Part shown: piece after piece, positions 18,058 through 27,243 of the stretch | Layout: each line of letters starts with the position of its first letter | Numbering within the stretch: the stretch's first letter is position 1 | Origin: Natrarchaeobius oligotrophus | GTDB taxonomy: Archaea; Halobacteriota; Halobacteria; Halobacteriales; Natrialbaceae | Reading direction: 5' to 3' | NCBI RefSeq assembly: GCF_003841465.1 | Contig: NZ_REFZ01000004.1 | Coordinates: 248,001 to 312,000, forward strand | DNA: 64,000 nucleotides | Program-made: the position numbers and the translations under genes | The notes under the pieces: generated by a model | The model's database searches: none | The model's input: only the letters and a program-made list of their open reading frames with translations | What the model was told of the DNA's origin: nothing

Positions 18058-19494
18058 ATGGTCGAATCGACCGTAGACCTTCGGGTAGTCAACGCACGGG
18101 TTGTCACGCCGGAGGGCACGATCAGCGGCGGCGTCGCGGCGGACGACGGCATCGTCGTCGGCGTCGGGACCGAATCGAACCTCCCCGACGCGGCGCACGA
18201 GATCGATGCTGACGGGAACTACCTGATCCCCGGCTTCGTCGATCCCCACGTCCACTGGGGGCTCTCCCGGTACGAGTACGACTACCACGAAGGACTCGAG
18301 CACGACTTCGAGACCGAGACGCGGGGGGCGATCCACGGCGGCGTGACGACCGTCGTCAACTTCCTCCTCCAGCAGGAGCCGTACCTCCCCGACATGGACT
18401 TTTTCGAACGGGCGGGAGAGCAAAACTCCTACATCGACTTCGCGTACCACGCGATCGTCCACCAGGACCACCACGTCGAGGAGATCCCGGAGCTGGCCGA
18501 GGCGGGGATCCGATCGTACAAGGTGTTTTTCAACTGGTACAAACACGCCTCGCCCGAACTCGGCATCGACCACTCCGACGCGGGGCGGGTCTACCGAGTG
18601 CTCGACGAGGTCGCCGACGTCCCGGGCGGCGTCGTGATGTTTCACGCCGAAAACGAAGACCTCGCGATCGAACGCCGCGAGGAGCTACAGGCGGAGGGTC
18701 GTAACGACCTGCCGGCCTGGAGCGAGTCAGCCCCCAACATCTGCGAGGCGATGCAGATCGAACAGATCGGCCAACTCACCGAGTACACCGACTCTCGAGC
18801 GTATATCGTCCACATGAGCACGGGCGAGGGCGTCGACATCTGCGAACGGTACCAGCGAAAGGGGGTCAACCTCCACGCCGAGACGCTGCCGGCGTTTCTC
18901 TCGCACACCTCCGACCAGGAAGACCTCGGCGTCTGGGGGAAGATTTCGCCGCCGCTTCGCGGCGAGGCGAGCAGGACTCGCCTCTGGGAGGGGCTTCGAA
19001 CCGGTGTCGTCGACTACCTCGGCACCGACCACTGCCCGCACAAAATCGAGTTCAAGGAGAAAGGCGAGGGCAAACACGGCGACATCTGGGAGGCGATTCC
19101 GGGCGACAACAACGGCATCGAGTACTTCCTGCCCGTCATGATGAGCGAGGGCGTCAACGAGAACCGAATCAGCATGGAGCGACTCGTGGAGGTCTGTGCG
19201 GCGAACAACGCCAAGCGCTGGGGGCTGTACCCGCGAAAGGGAGCGATCGCCGAAGGGTCGGACGCCGACATGGTGATCGTCGACCTCGAGAAGAGCGCGG
19301 TCGTCGACGACGACTTCTACCACACGATGGAGCCTCGCTACTCGACGTTCCACGGCGAGGAGCTGACCGGCCTGCCCACCCACACCATCGTCGGCGGCGA
19401 GGTGGCCGTCGAGGACGGTGAACTGCTCGCCGAACCCGGCGACCGAACGTATCTCTCCCGCGGTCCGGAGGGCGTCACGCTCGAGCGACGATGA
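18058..19494 (+). CDS. Dihydropyrimidinase/allantoinase-like cyclic amidohydrolase
   Basis: The 478-aa protein is an amidohydrolase of the hydantoinase/dihydropyrimidinase/allantoinase group. It has DPHVHW (metal His pair), the lysine that becomes carbamylated (SYKVFFNW), FHAEN, a further metal His in YIVHMSTG, and the metal Asp in GTDHCPH. Members open cyclic amides such as hydantoins, dihydropyrimidines and allantoin. A purine-rich AAGGGAG lies just before the ATG. The stop overlaps the start of the MocA-like gene by four bases (ATGA), coupling them. Confidence 0.9.
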   Translation: MVESTVDLRVVNARVVTPEGTISGGVAADDGIVVGVGTESNLPDAAHEIDADGNYLIPGFVDPHVHWGLSRYEYDYHEGLEHDFETETRGAIHGGVTTVVNFLLQQEPYLPDMDFFERAGEQNSYIDFAYHAIVHQDHHVEEIPELAEAGIRSYKVFFNWYKHASPELGIDHSDAGRVYRVLDEVADVPGGVVMFHAENEDLAIERREELQAEGRNDLPAWSESAPNICEAMQIEQIGQLTEYTDSRAYIVHMSTGEGVDICERYQRKGVNLHAETLPAFLSHTSDQEDLGVWGKISPPLRGEASRTRLWEGLRTGVVDYLGTDHCPHKIEFKEKGEGKHGDIWEAIPGDNNGIEYFLPVMMSEGVNENRISMERLVEVCAANNAKRWGLYPRKGAIAEGSDADMVIVDLEKSAVVDDDFYHTMEPRYSTFHGEELTGLPTHTIVGGEVAVEDGELLAEPGDRTYLSRGPEGVTLERR

Positions 19495-20087
19495 GCGAGA
19501 TCGTCGGCGTCGTCCTCGCCGGAGGCCTCGGCACCCGATACGAGGGCGGCAACAAGCTGCTCGCGACGCTTCCGGGGGACGACGAGCCCCTCGTTCGTCG
19601 CGCCGCCCTGTCGCTCGCGCCGGCCGTCGACTACACCGTCGCGGTGCTCGGTCACGAGTCCGACGCGGTCGGGGCCGCCGTCGAGCCGGCGGTCGACGAG
19701 ACGGCGTACAACCCGGAGTACGAGCGGGGACAGAGCGCGTCCGTCCGCGTCGGTACGCGGACGGCCCGCGAGCGCCGGGCCGCAGCGGCGGTGTTCCTGC
19801 CGGGCGACATGCCCCGGGTCGATCCGCGGACGGTCGAGCGAATCGTCGACGCGCACCGCGACGGCGACGCCGACGCCGTCGTTCCGACGACCGACGGCCG
19901 CCGGGGGAATCCGGTGCTGTTCGACGCGGGACTGTTCGACGCGCTGCTCGAGCTGTCCGGTGATACCGGCGGTCGTGCGCTGTTCGACGACGCCGACGTT
20001 CGCCGGATCGACGTCGCCGATCCCGGCATCCACGCCGACGTGGATACGGTCGCGGATCGCGACCGACTCGACGACGGTGGCGGGTAG
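19491..20087 (+). CDS. MocA-like molybdenum cofactor nucleotidyltransferase
   Basis: The 198-aa protein has the MobA/MocA-type Rossmann fold: VVLAGGLGTRYEGGNKLL (the loop and Lys that bind CTP/GTP), GQSASVRVG, LPGDMP (metal Asp), and GNPVLF. MocA makes molybdopterin cytosine dinucleotide, the cofactor form of many xanthine-dehydrogenase-type enzymes, which fits the hydroxylase genes nearby. CTP specificity is inferred from context. It is translationally coupled to the amidohydrolase gene. Confidence 0.85.
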   Translation: MSEIVGVVLAGGLGTRYEGGNKLLATLPGDDEPLVRRAALSLAPAVDYTVAVLGHESDAVGAAVEPAVDETAYNPEYERGQSASVRVGTRTARERRAAAAVFLPGDMPRVDPRTVERIVDAHRDGDADAVVPTTDGRRGNPVLFDAGLFDALLELSGDTGGRALFDDADVRRIDVADPGIHADVDTVADRDRLDDGGG

Positions 20088-20106
20088 CCGGGCTCGCCAT
20101 CGCCGC

Positions 20107-20123
20107 GTCCCACGATACTGAAC
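20107..20123. promoter_or_regulatory. Putative IclR operator, copy 1 (GTCC-N9-GAAC)
   Basis: GTCC-CACGATACT-GAAC, about 200 bases upstream of the iclR start and just after the MocA-like gene. Same architecture as the copies at 20275 and 21092. Confidence 0.45.
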
Positions 20124-20274
20124 ACACTCGGAGAGCCGGGCTCGTCGGCTTCTTTCGATCCACGTTCGTTCGCCGCCTTCGCCGACCGATTTTCACCACG
20201 CCGATCGTCCGCTGAACTATCCGCACGTTTCGCGGCCGGACTCGAGATCCGGTACGCTCGCGTCCAATCGAAGC

Positions 20275-20291
20275 GTTCCACGATGCTGAAC
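20275..20291. promoter_or_regulatory. Putative IclR operator, copy 2, abutting the iclR TATA box
   Basis: GTTC-CACGATGCT-GAAC runs directly into the TATA element CATTTATG (20291-20298) of the iclR gene. A bound protein would cover the BRE/TATA position, which suggests autoregulation. Confidence 0.55.
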
Positions 20292-20322
20292 ATTTATGTT
20301 GGGGGAAAACCATTGTCATGGT

Positions 20323-21087
20323 ATGACAACGCAGGAGGCGGCCGGAATACAGGCGGTCGATCGAGCGTTCGACATCGTGGAAACGCTGACCGAGCTCGAC
20401 GGCGCGGGCGTCTCCGAACTGGGGAGACACCTCGAGTTGCCAAAGAGTACGGTACACAACCACCTGCAGACGCTCGAACGAAACGAGTACGTCGTTCGCC
20501 AGGACGGGGAGTACCGGGCCGGGCTGAAGTTCCTGCGGGTCAGCGAGACCGCCCGCAACCAGCACGAGCTGTACCAGATCGCTCGCTCCGAGGTCGATCA
20601 CCTGGCCGAAAAGACCGGCGAGATCTCCGCGCTCATGATCGAAGAACACGGCCGTGGCGTCTTCGTCTACCGGAGTCGCGGCTCGGAAGCCGCCCGAATC
20701 GACACGTGCGTCGGCGACCGCGTCCCCATTCACTGTACCGCCCTGGGAAAGGCTATTCTGGCCTTTCTCCCGCCGGAGCGACGCGACGAGATCGTCGATC
20801 GTCACGGGCTCGAGGCGGTCAGCCCCAACACCATCACCGACCGCGAGGTTCTCGCCGAGGAGCTCGAGGCGATCCGGGATCGGAAAATCGCCTCCGACGA
20901 CGAGGAACGCCTGAGCGGGCTGCGAAGCGTCGCCGCCCCCATCCTCGACGGCTCGAACGCGGTGATCGGATCGATAAGCGTCGCCGGACCCACCCATCGG
21001 ATGCGGGGCGAACGGTTCGAGACGGAACTCCCCGAGATGGTGCTCGGCATCGCCAACGTGATCGAACTCAACATTCAGCACACGTGA
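20323..21087 (+). CDS. IclR family transcriptional regulator (purine/hydantoin-type locus)
   Basis: ATG 20323 is chosen because TTTATG at about 20292-20297 is correctly spaced for a leaderless transcript and the HTH begins a few residues later (QAVDRAFDIVETL). The 254-aa protein has an N-terminal winged HTH (recognition region LPKSTVHNHLQTLE) and an effector domain with the usual C-T-A-L-G-K-A motif and SISVAGP. The 17-base dyad GTYC-N9-GAAC occurs before, next to and after this gene and, as a variant, at the FAD-subunit promoter. It probably controls the surrounding catabolic genes and itself. Confidence 0.9.
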   Translation: MTTQEAAGIQAVDRAFDIVETLTELDGAGVSELGRHLELPKSTVHNHLQTLERNEYVVRQDGEYRAGLKFLRVSETARNQHELYQIARSEVDHLAEKTGEISALMIEEHGRGVFVYRSRGSEAARIDTCVGDRVPIHCTALGKAILAFLPPERRDEIVDRHGLEAVSPNTITDREVLAEELEAIRDRKIASDDEERLSGLRSVAAPILDGSNAVIGSISVAGPTHRMRGERFETELPEMVLGIANVIELNIQHT

Positions 21088-21523
21088 CGGCGTTCGACGA
21101 TACTGAACGCCGGCGAGAACCGAGACGGATGAGCCCGGAGACGCCGGTCGGCGTACGGACGTATGCGCGCCGGTACGATCCCGTTTACGGATGTATGAGT
21201 GTAACGCATGCGGTCGTCGCTCGAGGGGCGTGTGTCGGATCGCTCGCACGCGACCCCCGCGGTCGGTTCGGGAGCCGGGAGTCGTCCCTGGAGACCAATA
21301 GTATCTTAATTCTGCCATTGATAGATAACATATAAAAATCGGGAAATGATTTGACTCTGCTATATTGGGGAGGGAGCGTTCCGTCGGGTCCGAACCGGTG
21401 ACTCGAGCGACGGATTCGACGGCGGGGATGCGGGCCAGTCGGGACGGACGTCTTCCCCCGCCGCGAGGACGGCGCTCGACAAGCGAGCGGGTAAAGTGCG
21501 TGGACGCCCTACCGCTGTCAACC
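21088..21523. other. Gap between iclR and uvrB with an operator copy and an AT-rich patch
   Basis: A third operator-like dyad GTTC-GACGATACT-GAAC lies at 21092-21108, just after the iclR stop. An AT-rich stretch follows at about 21297-21365. No gene is seen. A weak TATA-like GTAAAGT (about 21491-21497) precedes the chosen uvrB GTG. Confidence 0.5.
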
Positions 21524-23584
21524 GTGACCGATACTCGAGGCCCGCTCCAACCGGATCGCCCCGACGTCGACTATCCGTTCGAGGTCGACGCGCCGTTCGA
21601 CCCGGCCGGCGACCAGCCCGACGCGATCGACGAACTCGCGTCGGGCTTTCGGTCGGGGATGAACAAACAGACACTGCTCGGCGTCACCGGCTCGGGCAAG
21701 ACGAACACCGTCTCGTGGGTGATCGAGGAGATCCAGAAGCCGACGCTCGTCATCGCCCACAACAAGACGCTCGCGGCCCAGCTGTACGAGGAGTTTCGAA
21801 ATCTCTTTCCCGAAAACGCCGTCGAGTACTTCGTCTCGTACTACGACTACTACCAGCCCGAAGCCTACGTCGAGCAGACCGACACCTACATCGACAAGGA
21901 CGCCTCGATCAACGACGAGATCGACCGATTGCGTCACTCCGCCACGCGCTCGCTGCTGACCCGCGAGGACGTCATCGTCGTGGCGTCGGTGTCGGCGATC
22001 TACGGCCTCGGCGACCCGCGCAACTACGTCGACATGTCGCTTCGACTCGAGGTCGGCGAGGAGGTCGGTCGCGACGACCTGCTCAAACGGCTGGTCGACC
22101 TGAACTACGAGCGAAACGACGTCGACTTCACGCAGGGGACGTTCCGCGTCCGCGGGGACACGATCGAGATCTACCCGATGTACGGCCGCTACGCCGTCCG
22201 CGTCGAACTCTGGGGTGACGAGATCGATCGCATGGTCAAGGTCGACCCGCTCGAGGGCGAAACGAAAGGCGAACAGCGCGCCGTTCTGATTCACCCCGCG
22301 GAGCACTACTCGATTCCGGAGTCGAAACTCGAGCGAGCGATGGACGAAATTCGCGACGATCTCGACTCGCGCATCAGCTACTTCGAACGCCAGGGCGATC
22401 TGATCGCCGCCCAGCGCATCGAAGAGCGCACGACGTTCGACCTCGAGATGATGGCCGAGACGGGCTACTGTTCGGGGATCGAGAACTACTCGGTCTACCT
22501 CTCCGACCGCGAGTCGGGCGACGCCCCCTACACGCTGTTGGATTACTTCCCGGACGACTTCCTGACCGTCGTCGACGAGTCACACCAGACGCTCCCACAG
22601 ATCCGGGGCCAGTACGAGGGCGACAAGTCCCGCAAGGACTCGCTGGTCGAAAACGGCTTTCGGCTGCCGACGAGCTACGACAACCGGCCCCTGACGTTCG
22701 AGGAGTTCGAAGCGAAGACCGATCAGACGCTGTACGTCAGCGCGACGCCGGCCGACCACGAACGCGAACACTCGGATCAGATCGTCGAGCAGATCGTCCG
22801 CCCGACCCACCTGGTCGACCCGAAAGTCGAGGTCTCGCCCGCGAGCGGGCAGGTCGACGACCTACTCGATCGGATCGACGGGCGCGTCGAGCGCGACGAG
22901 CGCGTGCTCGTCACGACGCTGACCAAGCGCATGGCGGAGGACCTGACAGAGTACCTCGAGGAGTCCGGCGTCGCCGTCGAGTACATGCACGACGAAACCG
23001 ACACGCTGGAACGTCACGAACTCGTCCGCGGGCTCCGTCTCGGCGAGTTCGACGTCCTCGTCGGGATCAATCTCCTGCGGGAGGGCCTGGACATCCCCGA
23101 AGTCTCGCTCGTCGCGATTCTCGACGCCGACCAGGAGGGCTTTCTCCGAAGCGAGACCACGCTCGTCCAGACGATGGGGCGAGCCGCCCGGAACGTCCAC
23201 GGCGAGGTCGTCCTCTACGCCGACGAGATCTCGAACGCGATGGAGTCGGCGATCGAGGAGACCCAGCGCCGCCGCGAGATCCAGCGCGAGTACAACGAGG
23301 AACACGGCTTCGAGCCGACGACGATCGAAAAGGACGTCAGCGAGGCCAACCTCCCGGGTTCGAAGACCGACACCTCGAGCGTCTCGGGTCGATCGCTCGA
23401 GGACGACGACGAGGCCGCCCGCTACGTCGCGGAGCTCGAAACCCGGATGGAAGAGGCCGCCAGCAACCTCGAGTTCGAACTGGCCGCCGACATTCGAGAC
23501 CGCATCCGGGAGGTCCGCGAGGAGTTCGACCTCGGCCGCGGAGACGAGGACGAGGGGATCGCCCCGCCGACCGAGGAGTTCTGA
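21524..23584 (+). CDS. uvrB: Excinuclease ABC subunit B
   Basis: GTG 21524 gives 686 aa starting [15 protein letters not shown], the usual haloarchaeal start; upstream frame is low-complexity. The protein shows Walker A GVTGSGKT, the beta-hairpin [11 protein letters not shown] that inserts into DNA, the DESH box, helicase motif V/VI region ([15 protein letters not shown] and QTMGRAARN), and the C-terminal UVR domain ([13 protein letters not shown]). It works with UvrA and UvrC in nucleotide excision repair. It is monocistronic here. Confidence 0.97.
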   Translation: MTDTRGPLQPDRPDVDYPFEVDAPFDPAGDQPDAIDELASGFRSGMNKQTLLGVTGSGKTNTVSWVIEEIQKPTLVIAHNKTLAAQLYEEFRNLFPENAVEYFVSYYDYYQPEAYVEQTDTYIDKDASINDEIDRLRHSATRSLLTREDVIVVASVSAIYGLGDPRNYVDMSLRLEVGEEVGRDDLLKRLVDLNYERNDVDFTQGTFRVRGDTIEIYPMYGRYAVRVELWGDEIDRMVKVDPLEGETKGEQRAVLIHPAEHYSIPESKLERAMDEIRDDLDSRISYFERQGDLIAAQRIEERTTFDLEMMAETGYCSGIENYSVYLSDRESGDAPYTLLDYFPDDFLTVVDESHQTLPQIRGQYEGDKSRKDSLVENGFRLPTSYDNRPLTFEEFEAKTDQTLYVSATPADHEREHSDQIVEQIVRPTHLVDPKVEVSPASGQVDDLLDRIDGRVERDERVLVTTLTKRMAEDLTEYLEESGVAVEYMHDETDTLERHELVRGLRLGEFDVLVGINLLREGLDIPEVSLVAILDADQEGFLRSETTLVQTMGRAARNVHGEVVLYADEISNAMESAIEETQRRREIQREYNEEHGFEPTTIEKDVSEANLPGSKTDTSSVSGRSLEDDDEAARYVAELETRMEEAASNLEFELAADIRDRIREVREEFDLGRGDEDEGIAPPTEEF

Positions 23585-24092
23585 ACCCCGGCCAGCTTCG
23601 TCACGAGCCGAGTGCGTCTCGCCCTCGACGAGTGTCGTCAGATCTGAGCGCGTTTCTCCCTCGACAAGTGTCGTCACGAGCCGAGTACGTCCACTCGGAC
23701 CTCCTCGACGGAGGTAGTGACCGTTCGTCGCTCACGTCGATCGGTGCCGACCGAACGGTCGCTCGAGTCCCATCTCTGGGGGCTCAATTACTCAATGAGA
23801 ATGTATTGTTACTGTGGTTTCCATTCATCGATATTGTCTGAACGTTTACTAGTATACAAAGATCGATCCCAACTCCCGCGGCGTTCGCTCGTTTCGCGAC
23901 AGATCGACCCGAGGTGGCGCTCCGCTCTCGTCGCGAAGACGGACTGGCGTCACCGGTTACGTCTGCGGCCGCGATCGGTGTGCGATTGCACCGGACCTGA
24001 CGGCCAACAGTCCGTACGCTGCGATCGCGACGGTCGAGGAAGGGCGTCCGCACGGTGCTGGGTCCGGACGGACGACGCGACCGACTGGCGGC
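23585..24092. repeat. Gap after uvrB with interleaved direct repeats
   Basis: A 20-base unit starting CGTCACGAGCCGAGT occurs at 23599-23618 and 23672-23691 with one mismatch. A 19-base unit CCCTCGAC(G/A)AGTGTCGTCA occurs at 23622-23640 and 23658-23676, also with one mismatch. Further right is an AT-richer stretch (about 23786-23870). No protein gene is seen; frames here are Arg/Ser-rich shadows. Confidence 0.5.
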
Positions 24093-25247
24093 CTACGAGA
24101 TGCGGTATCGCTCGAGTTTCTCCTCGTCGACCGTGACGCCGAGTCCCGGCTGCTGGGGAACGTCGATCGCGCCGTCTTCGACGACGAACGGATCTTCGAT
24201 GACGTCGTCCTCCCAGGCGTAGTAGACGGAATCCGGCGGAAGCGAGAATCCGGGGATGCCACTGACCGCGTGGAGGATCGCCGCGGTTCGAATTCCCAGG
24301 TCGAACGCACAGTGGTGGGCCAGCGGGATCCCCGCGTCCTCCGCGATGGCCGCGAGCTGACGGATCCCGGTGATGCCGCCGGCCGGCGTCATGTCGACGA
24401 CGGCGACGTCGAGCGCTCCGTCTTCGATCAGTCGTCGGAGGTTGTGCGCGACGTACGTGTCCTCGTTCGGTCCGATCGGCTGGCACGTCCGCTCTCGAAG
24501 CCGCGCGAGCGATTCGTGAGAGTCGACCCTGATCGGCTGTTCCATGTACTGGAGGTAGATCCCCGCGTCGGCGAGGCTCGCACCGACGCGGACCGCCTCG
24601 TCGAGTCGCCACCCCTGGTTGGGGTCGAGTCGGAAGTCGAGCCGACCGTCGACCTCGTCGTGCATCGCGACGATTCGCTCGACGTCCGATCGCCAGTCAC
24701 GGCCGGCTTTGGTCTTCAACACGCCGTATCCGTTCTCGAGGGCACGTCGGGCGTGGACCCGCGATTCCTCGGGCGACAGGATACCCACGCAGTAGGCGAC
24801 GTCGACGGCCCGATCGTACTCGTAGTCCTGTTCGATTCGACGGGAGGTCGTCCCGGGAGCCGTCCAGCCCCCGAGCAGTTCGTAGACCGGCTTCTCGAGC
24901 GCTTTCCCGACGATGTCCCAGCAGGCGACCTCCACCGCCGAAAAGAACATGTCGACGTTGGTGTACTCGACGAACAGGAGCCGTCTGAGGCTTTCGACTT
25001 CGAACGGCGATCGTCCCGTCACGATCGGTGCGATCCCCTTTTCGATCGTCGTGATCGTCACCTCCGGCGAGAGGAACACGCGCATCTCTCCCCAGCCCGA
25101 GATCCCCTCGTCGGTGTCGACCCGTACGAGAATTCGGTCCATATCTTCGACCGCGCCGTGGTTCGTCACGTACGGCGCGATTCCGCCGTCTTCGACGTCG
25201 ACGACGTCGACGTTGACCGCGTAGGCTTCTACGTCCGTAATCTCCAT
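24093..25247 (-). CDS. Mandelate racemase/muconate lactonizing enzyme family (sugar acid dehydratase-like)
   Basis: The 384-aa protein is in the enolase superfamily. The barrel has the K-x-K pair (VLKTKAG), metal ligands D (LDPNQGW), E (YMEQPI) and E (GPNEDT), an Asp in VVDMTPAGG and a His in LAHHCAFD, all expected of the mandelate racemase subgroup. Members are mostly acid-sugar dehydratases or racemases. Neighbouring sugar-type importer genes support an acid sugar substrate (inference). A TTTATTA box at 25272-25278 gives a leaderless start at 25247. Confidence 0.85.
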   Translation of the reverse strand: MEITDVEAYAVNVDVVDVEDGGIAPYVTNHGAVEDMDRILVRVDTDEGISGWGEMRVFLSPEVTITTIEKGIAPIVTGRSPFEVESLRRLLFVEYTNVDMFFSAVEVACWDIVGKALEKPVYELLGGWTAPGTTSRRIEQDYEYDRAVDVAYCVGILSPEESRVHARRALENGYGVLKTKAGRDWRSDVERIVAMHDEVDGRLDFRLDPNQGWRLDEAVRVGASLADAGIYLQYMEQPIRVDSHESLARLRERTCQPIGPNEDTYVAHNLRRLIEDGALDVAVVDMTPAGGITGIRQLAAIAEDAGIPLAHHCAFDLGIRTAAILHAVSGIPGFSLPPDSVYYAWEDDVIEDPFVVEDGAIDVPQQPGLGVTVDEEKLERYRIS

Positions 25248-25356
25248 CGTTCGTTACTGTCTCAGCGAGCTAATAAAAGCTCTGGTGATCGAGCTTCGAT
25301 CGTCGCGCAGTCCTCGAGTGACGTCCGCACTCGGGGAAGCGACGAGAGCGAAGCGC

Positions 25357-26229
25357 CTACTCCTTGACGCTCCCCGACGTCAGCCCGTCGACGATCGGCT
25401 TCTGGAAGAGGACGAAGATCGCTATCAGCGGGATGGTCGCGACGGTCGAGGCTGCCATCATCTGTCCCCAGTACGTCTGGGTCTGGGTTTCGAACCGCTG
25501 GATGCCGATCGCAAACGGCGTGACGTCGCTCGAGGCCAGGACGGACGCGAACAGCACCTCGTTGAACGCCGTGAGAAACACGAACATCCCGGTTGCGGCG
25601 ATGCCCGGTGCTGCCAGCGGCAGGACGATTCGAATCAACGCCTGGAACCGCGTACAGCCGTCGACGCGGGCCGCGTCCTCGAGCGACGCGGGAATGTTCG
25701 CGAAGTAGCCGCGTAACATCCAGATCGCGAAGGGGATGGCGAACGTGGTGTAGACGAAGATTACGCCATGGTACGTGTTGACCATCGGCAGTCCGACGTT
25801 CGTCTGGATGTTGATGAACAGCAGATACATCGGCAACAGGATGAGTACGCCCGGAATCATCTGCGTTCCCAGAATCGCGCCACCGAACTTCCCCTTTCCC
25901 GCGAACGAAAAGCGAGTGAACGAGTACGCCGCGAGACTGGCGACGAACAGCGCGAGGGCGGTCGTGGCGAACGCGATGATCAGGCTGTTGATGAAGTAAT
26001 CCACGAGCGGGAACCGCTGCCACATCAGGACGTAGTTCTCGACGTAGAACGAATCGAGCAACAGACTCGGATTCGTCGAAACTGCCTCCTCGCGCGGCCG
26101 GAGGCTGACGACGAACATCCAGTAAACCGGAAACAACGCGAAGATGAGGATCAGCGCCATGGCGAACCGTTTGGCCAGTCCGACCAGCACGTCCTCGAGA
26201 TCGCGATCGGTCGTCGTCCAGTCACTCAT
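25357..26229 (-). CDS. ABC transporter permease (MalG-type, CUT1)
   Basis: The 290-aa protein has six hydrophobic segments and the EAA loop EDAARVDGCTRFQALIRIVLP shortened to its core E-x-A-x-V-D-G, with a C-terminal KPIVDGLTSGSVKE typical of MalG-like permeases. It overlaps the upstream permease gene by four bases. It would form the membrane channel with the MalF-type partner. Confidence 0.93.
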   Translation of the reverse strand: MSDWTTTDRDLEDVLVGLAKRFAMALILIFALFPVYWMFVVSLRPREEAVSTNPSLLLDSFYVENYVLMWQRFPLVDYFINSLIIAFATTALALFVASLAAYSFTRFSFAGKGKFGGAILGTQMIPGVLILLPMYLLFINIQTNVGLPMVNTYHGVIFVYTTFAIPFAIWMLRGYFANIPASLEDAARVDGCTRFQALIRIVLPLAAPGIAATGMFVFLTAFNEVLFASVLASSDVTPFAIGIQRFETQTQTYWGQMMAASTVATIPLIAIFVLFQKPIVDGLTSGSVKE

Positions 26230-27209
26230 CGTCCCTCCCCCTCGAAGCTTCCGCTGACCGCGTACTTGTAGTAGACCAGAGCGATCCCCATCGCGAACAG
26301 AAAGAGGACCACGCTCATGGCGGCCCCCAGCCCGAACGCGTAGTTGTGGAAGGCGTAGTTGTAGATGAACAGCATCGACACCTCACCGGACCGGGTCGGG
26401 CTCTGGCCCAGCAGGACGTACGGGACAGTGAAGTTGATGAACGACCACAGCACCAAAAGCAGCGAGATCACGACGCTGATCGGTTTGAGCTGTGGGAGCG
26501 TGATGTGTCGGAACTGTCCCCACCGTCCCGCGCCGTCGATTCGCGCCGCCTCGTAGAGGTGACCCGGGATCGATTTGAGCGCCGCGTACAGCATGATCGT
26601 CGCCCAGGGGAAGTTGATCCAGACGTTCACCAGGATCATCGAGTAGATCGAGTTCGCCCCGATCAGCCAGACGATCGGCTCGCCGATGATCCCCGCCGAC
26701 AGGAGCACGTTGTTGACGACGCCGGTGTCCGACAGCAACATCATCCGCCAGACGAGCAACACGACGACGGCCGGCGAGATCCACGGCAGCAACACGAGAA
26801 TCCGGGCGACGTTGCTTCCCCGGAAGTCGCTGTCGAGGATGACCGCGCTGGCGAGTCCGAGCGAGTAGCTCCCGACGACGGTTCCGATCGCGAAGATGGT
26901 CGTCTGGCGCAGCGAGAACCAGAACCGCGAGCCGACCGTCGAATCGAAATCGAGCAACCGCGCGTAGTTCTCGAGACCGACGAACGGGGCGCTGTACCAC
27001 CGCGAGACGAACGTCGCGTCGATCTGCATGATGCTGATGATCATCCCCCAGAGGATCGGCAGGAAGTGAACGATCGCCATCATCACCGCCGCCGGCAACA
27101 GTAGCTTGTACGCGTACCGCGTCTTTTCGTCGGCCGGCATCCGTCGCGAGAGTCGCCGAGCGAACAGTCGCGTTCGATCTCTCACCGTCGTGTCTGAATC
27201 CATGCCCAT
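26226..27209 (-). CDS. ABC transporter permease (MalF-type, CUT1)
   Basis: I use ATG 27209 (MGMDSD); ATG 27203 and GTG 27227 are alternatives. The protein has six hydrophobic segments and the EAA motif YEAARIDGAGRW facing the ATPase. It lies between the binding-protein gene (stop at 27244) and the MalG-type gene (4-base overlap), so all three form one operon. No ATPase gene is present in this cluster. Confidence 0.92.
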   Translation of the reverse strand: MGMDSDTTVRDRTRLFARRLSRRMPADEKTRYAYKLLLPAAVMMAIVHFLPILWGMIISIMQIDATFVSRWYSAPFVGLENYARLLDFDSTVGSRFWFSLRQTTIFAIGTVVGSYSLGLASAVILDSDFRGSNVARILVLLPWISPAVVVLLVWRMMLLSDTGVVNNVLLSAGIIGEPIVWLIGANSIYSMILVNVWINFPWATIMLYAALKSIPGHLYEAARIDGAGRWGQFRHITLPQLKPISVVISLLLVLWSFINFTVPYVLLGQSPTRSGEVSMLFIYNYAFHNYAFGLGAAMSVVLFLFAMGIALVYYKYAVSGSFEGEGR

Positions 27210-27243
27210 GAGTGTTCGTGTGCGCACGCGGCGTGTCTCGTCA

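Noticed and set aside
18727-21318. An 863-residue minus-strand frame opposite the amidohydrolase, MocA-like and iclR genes
   Set aside because: It is the antisense shadow of three well-supported genes and shows no domain of its own.
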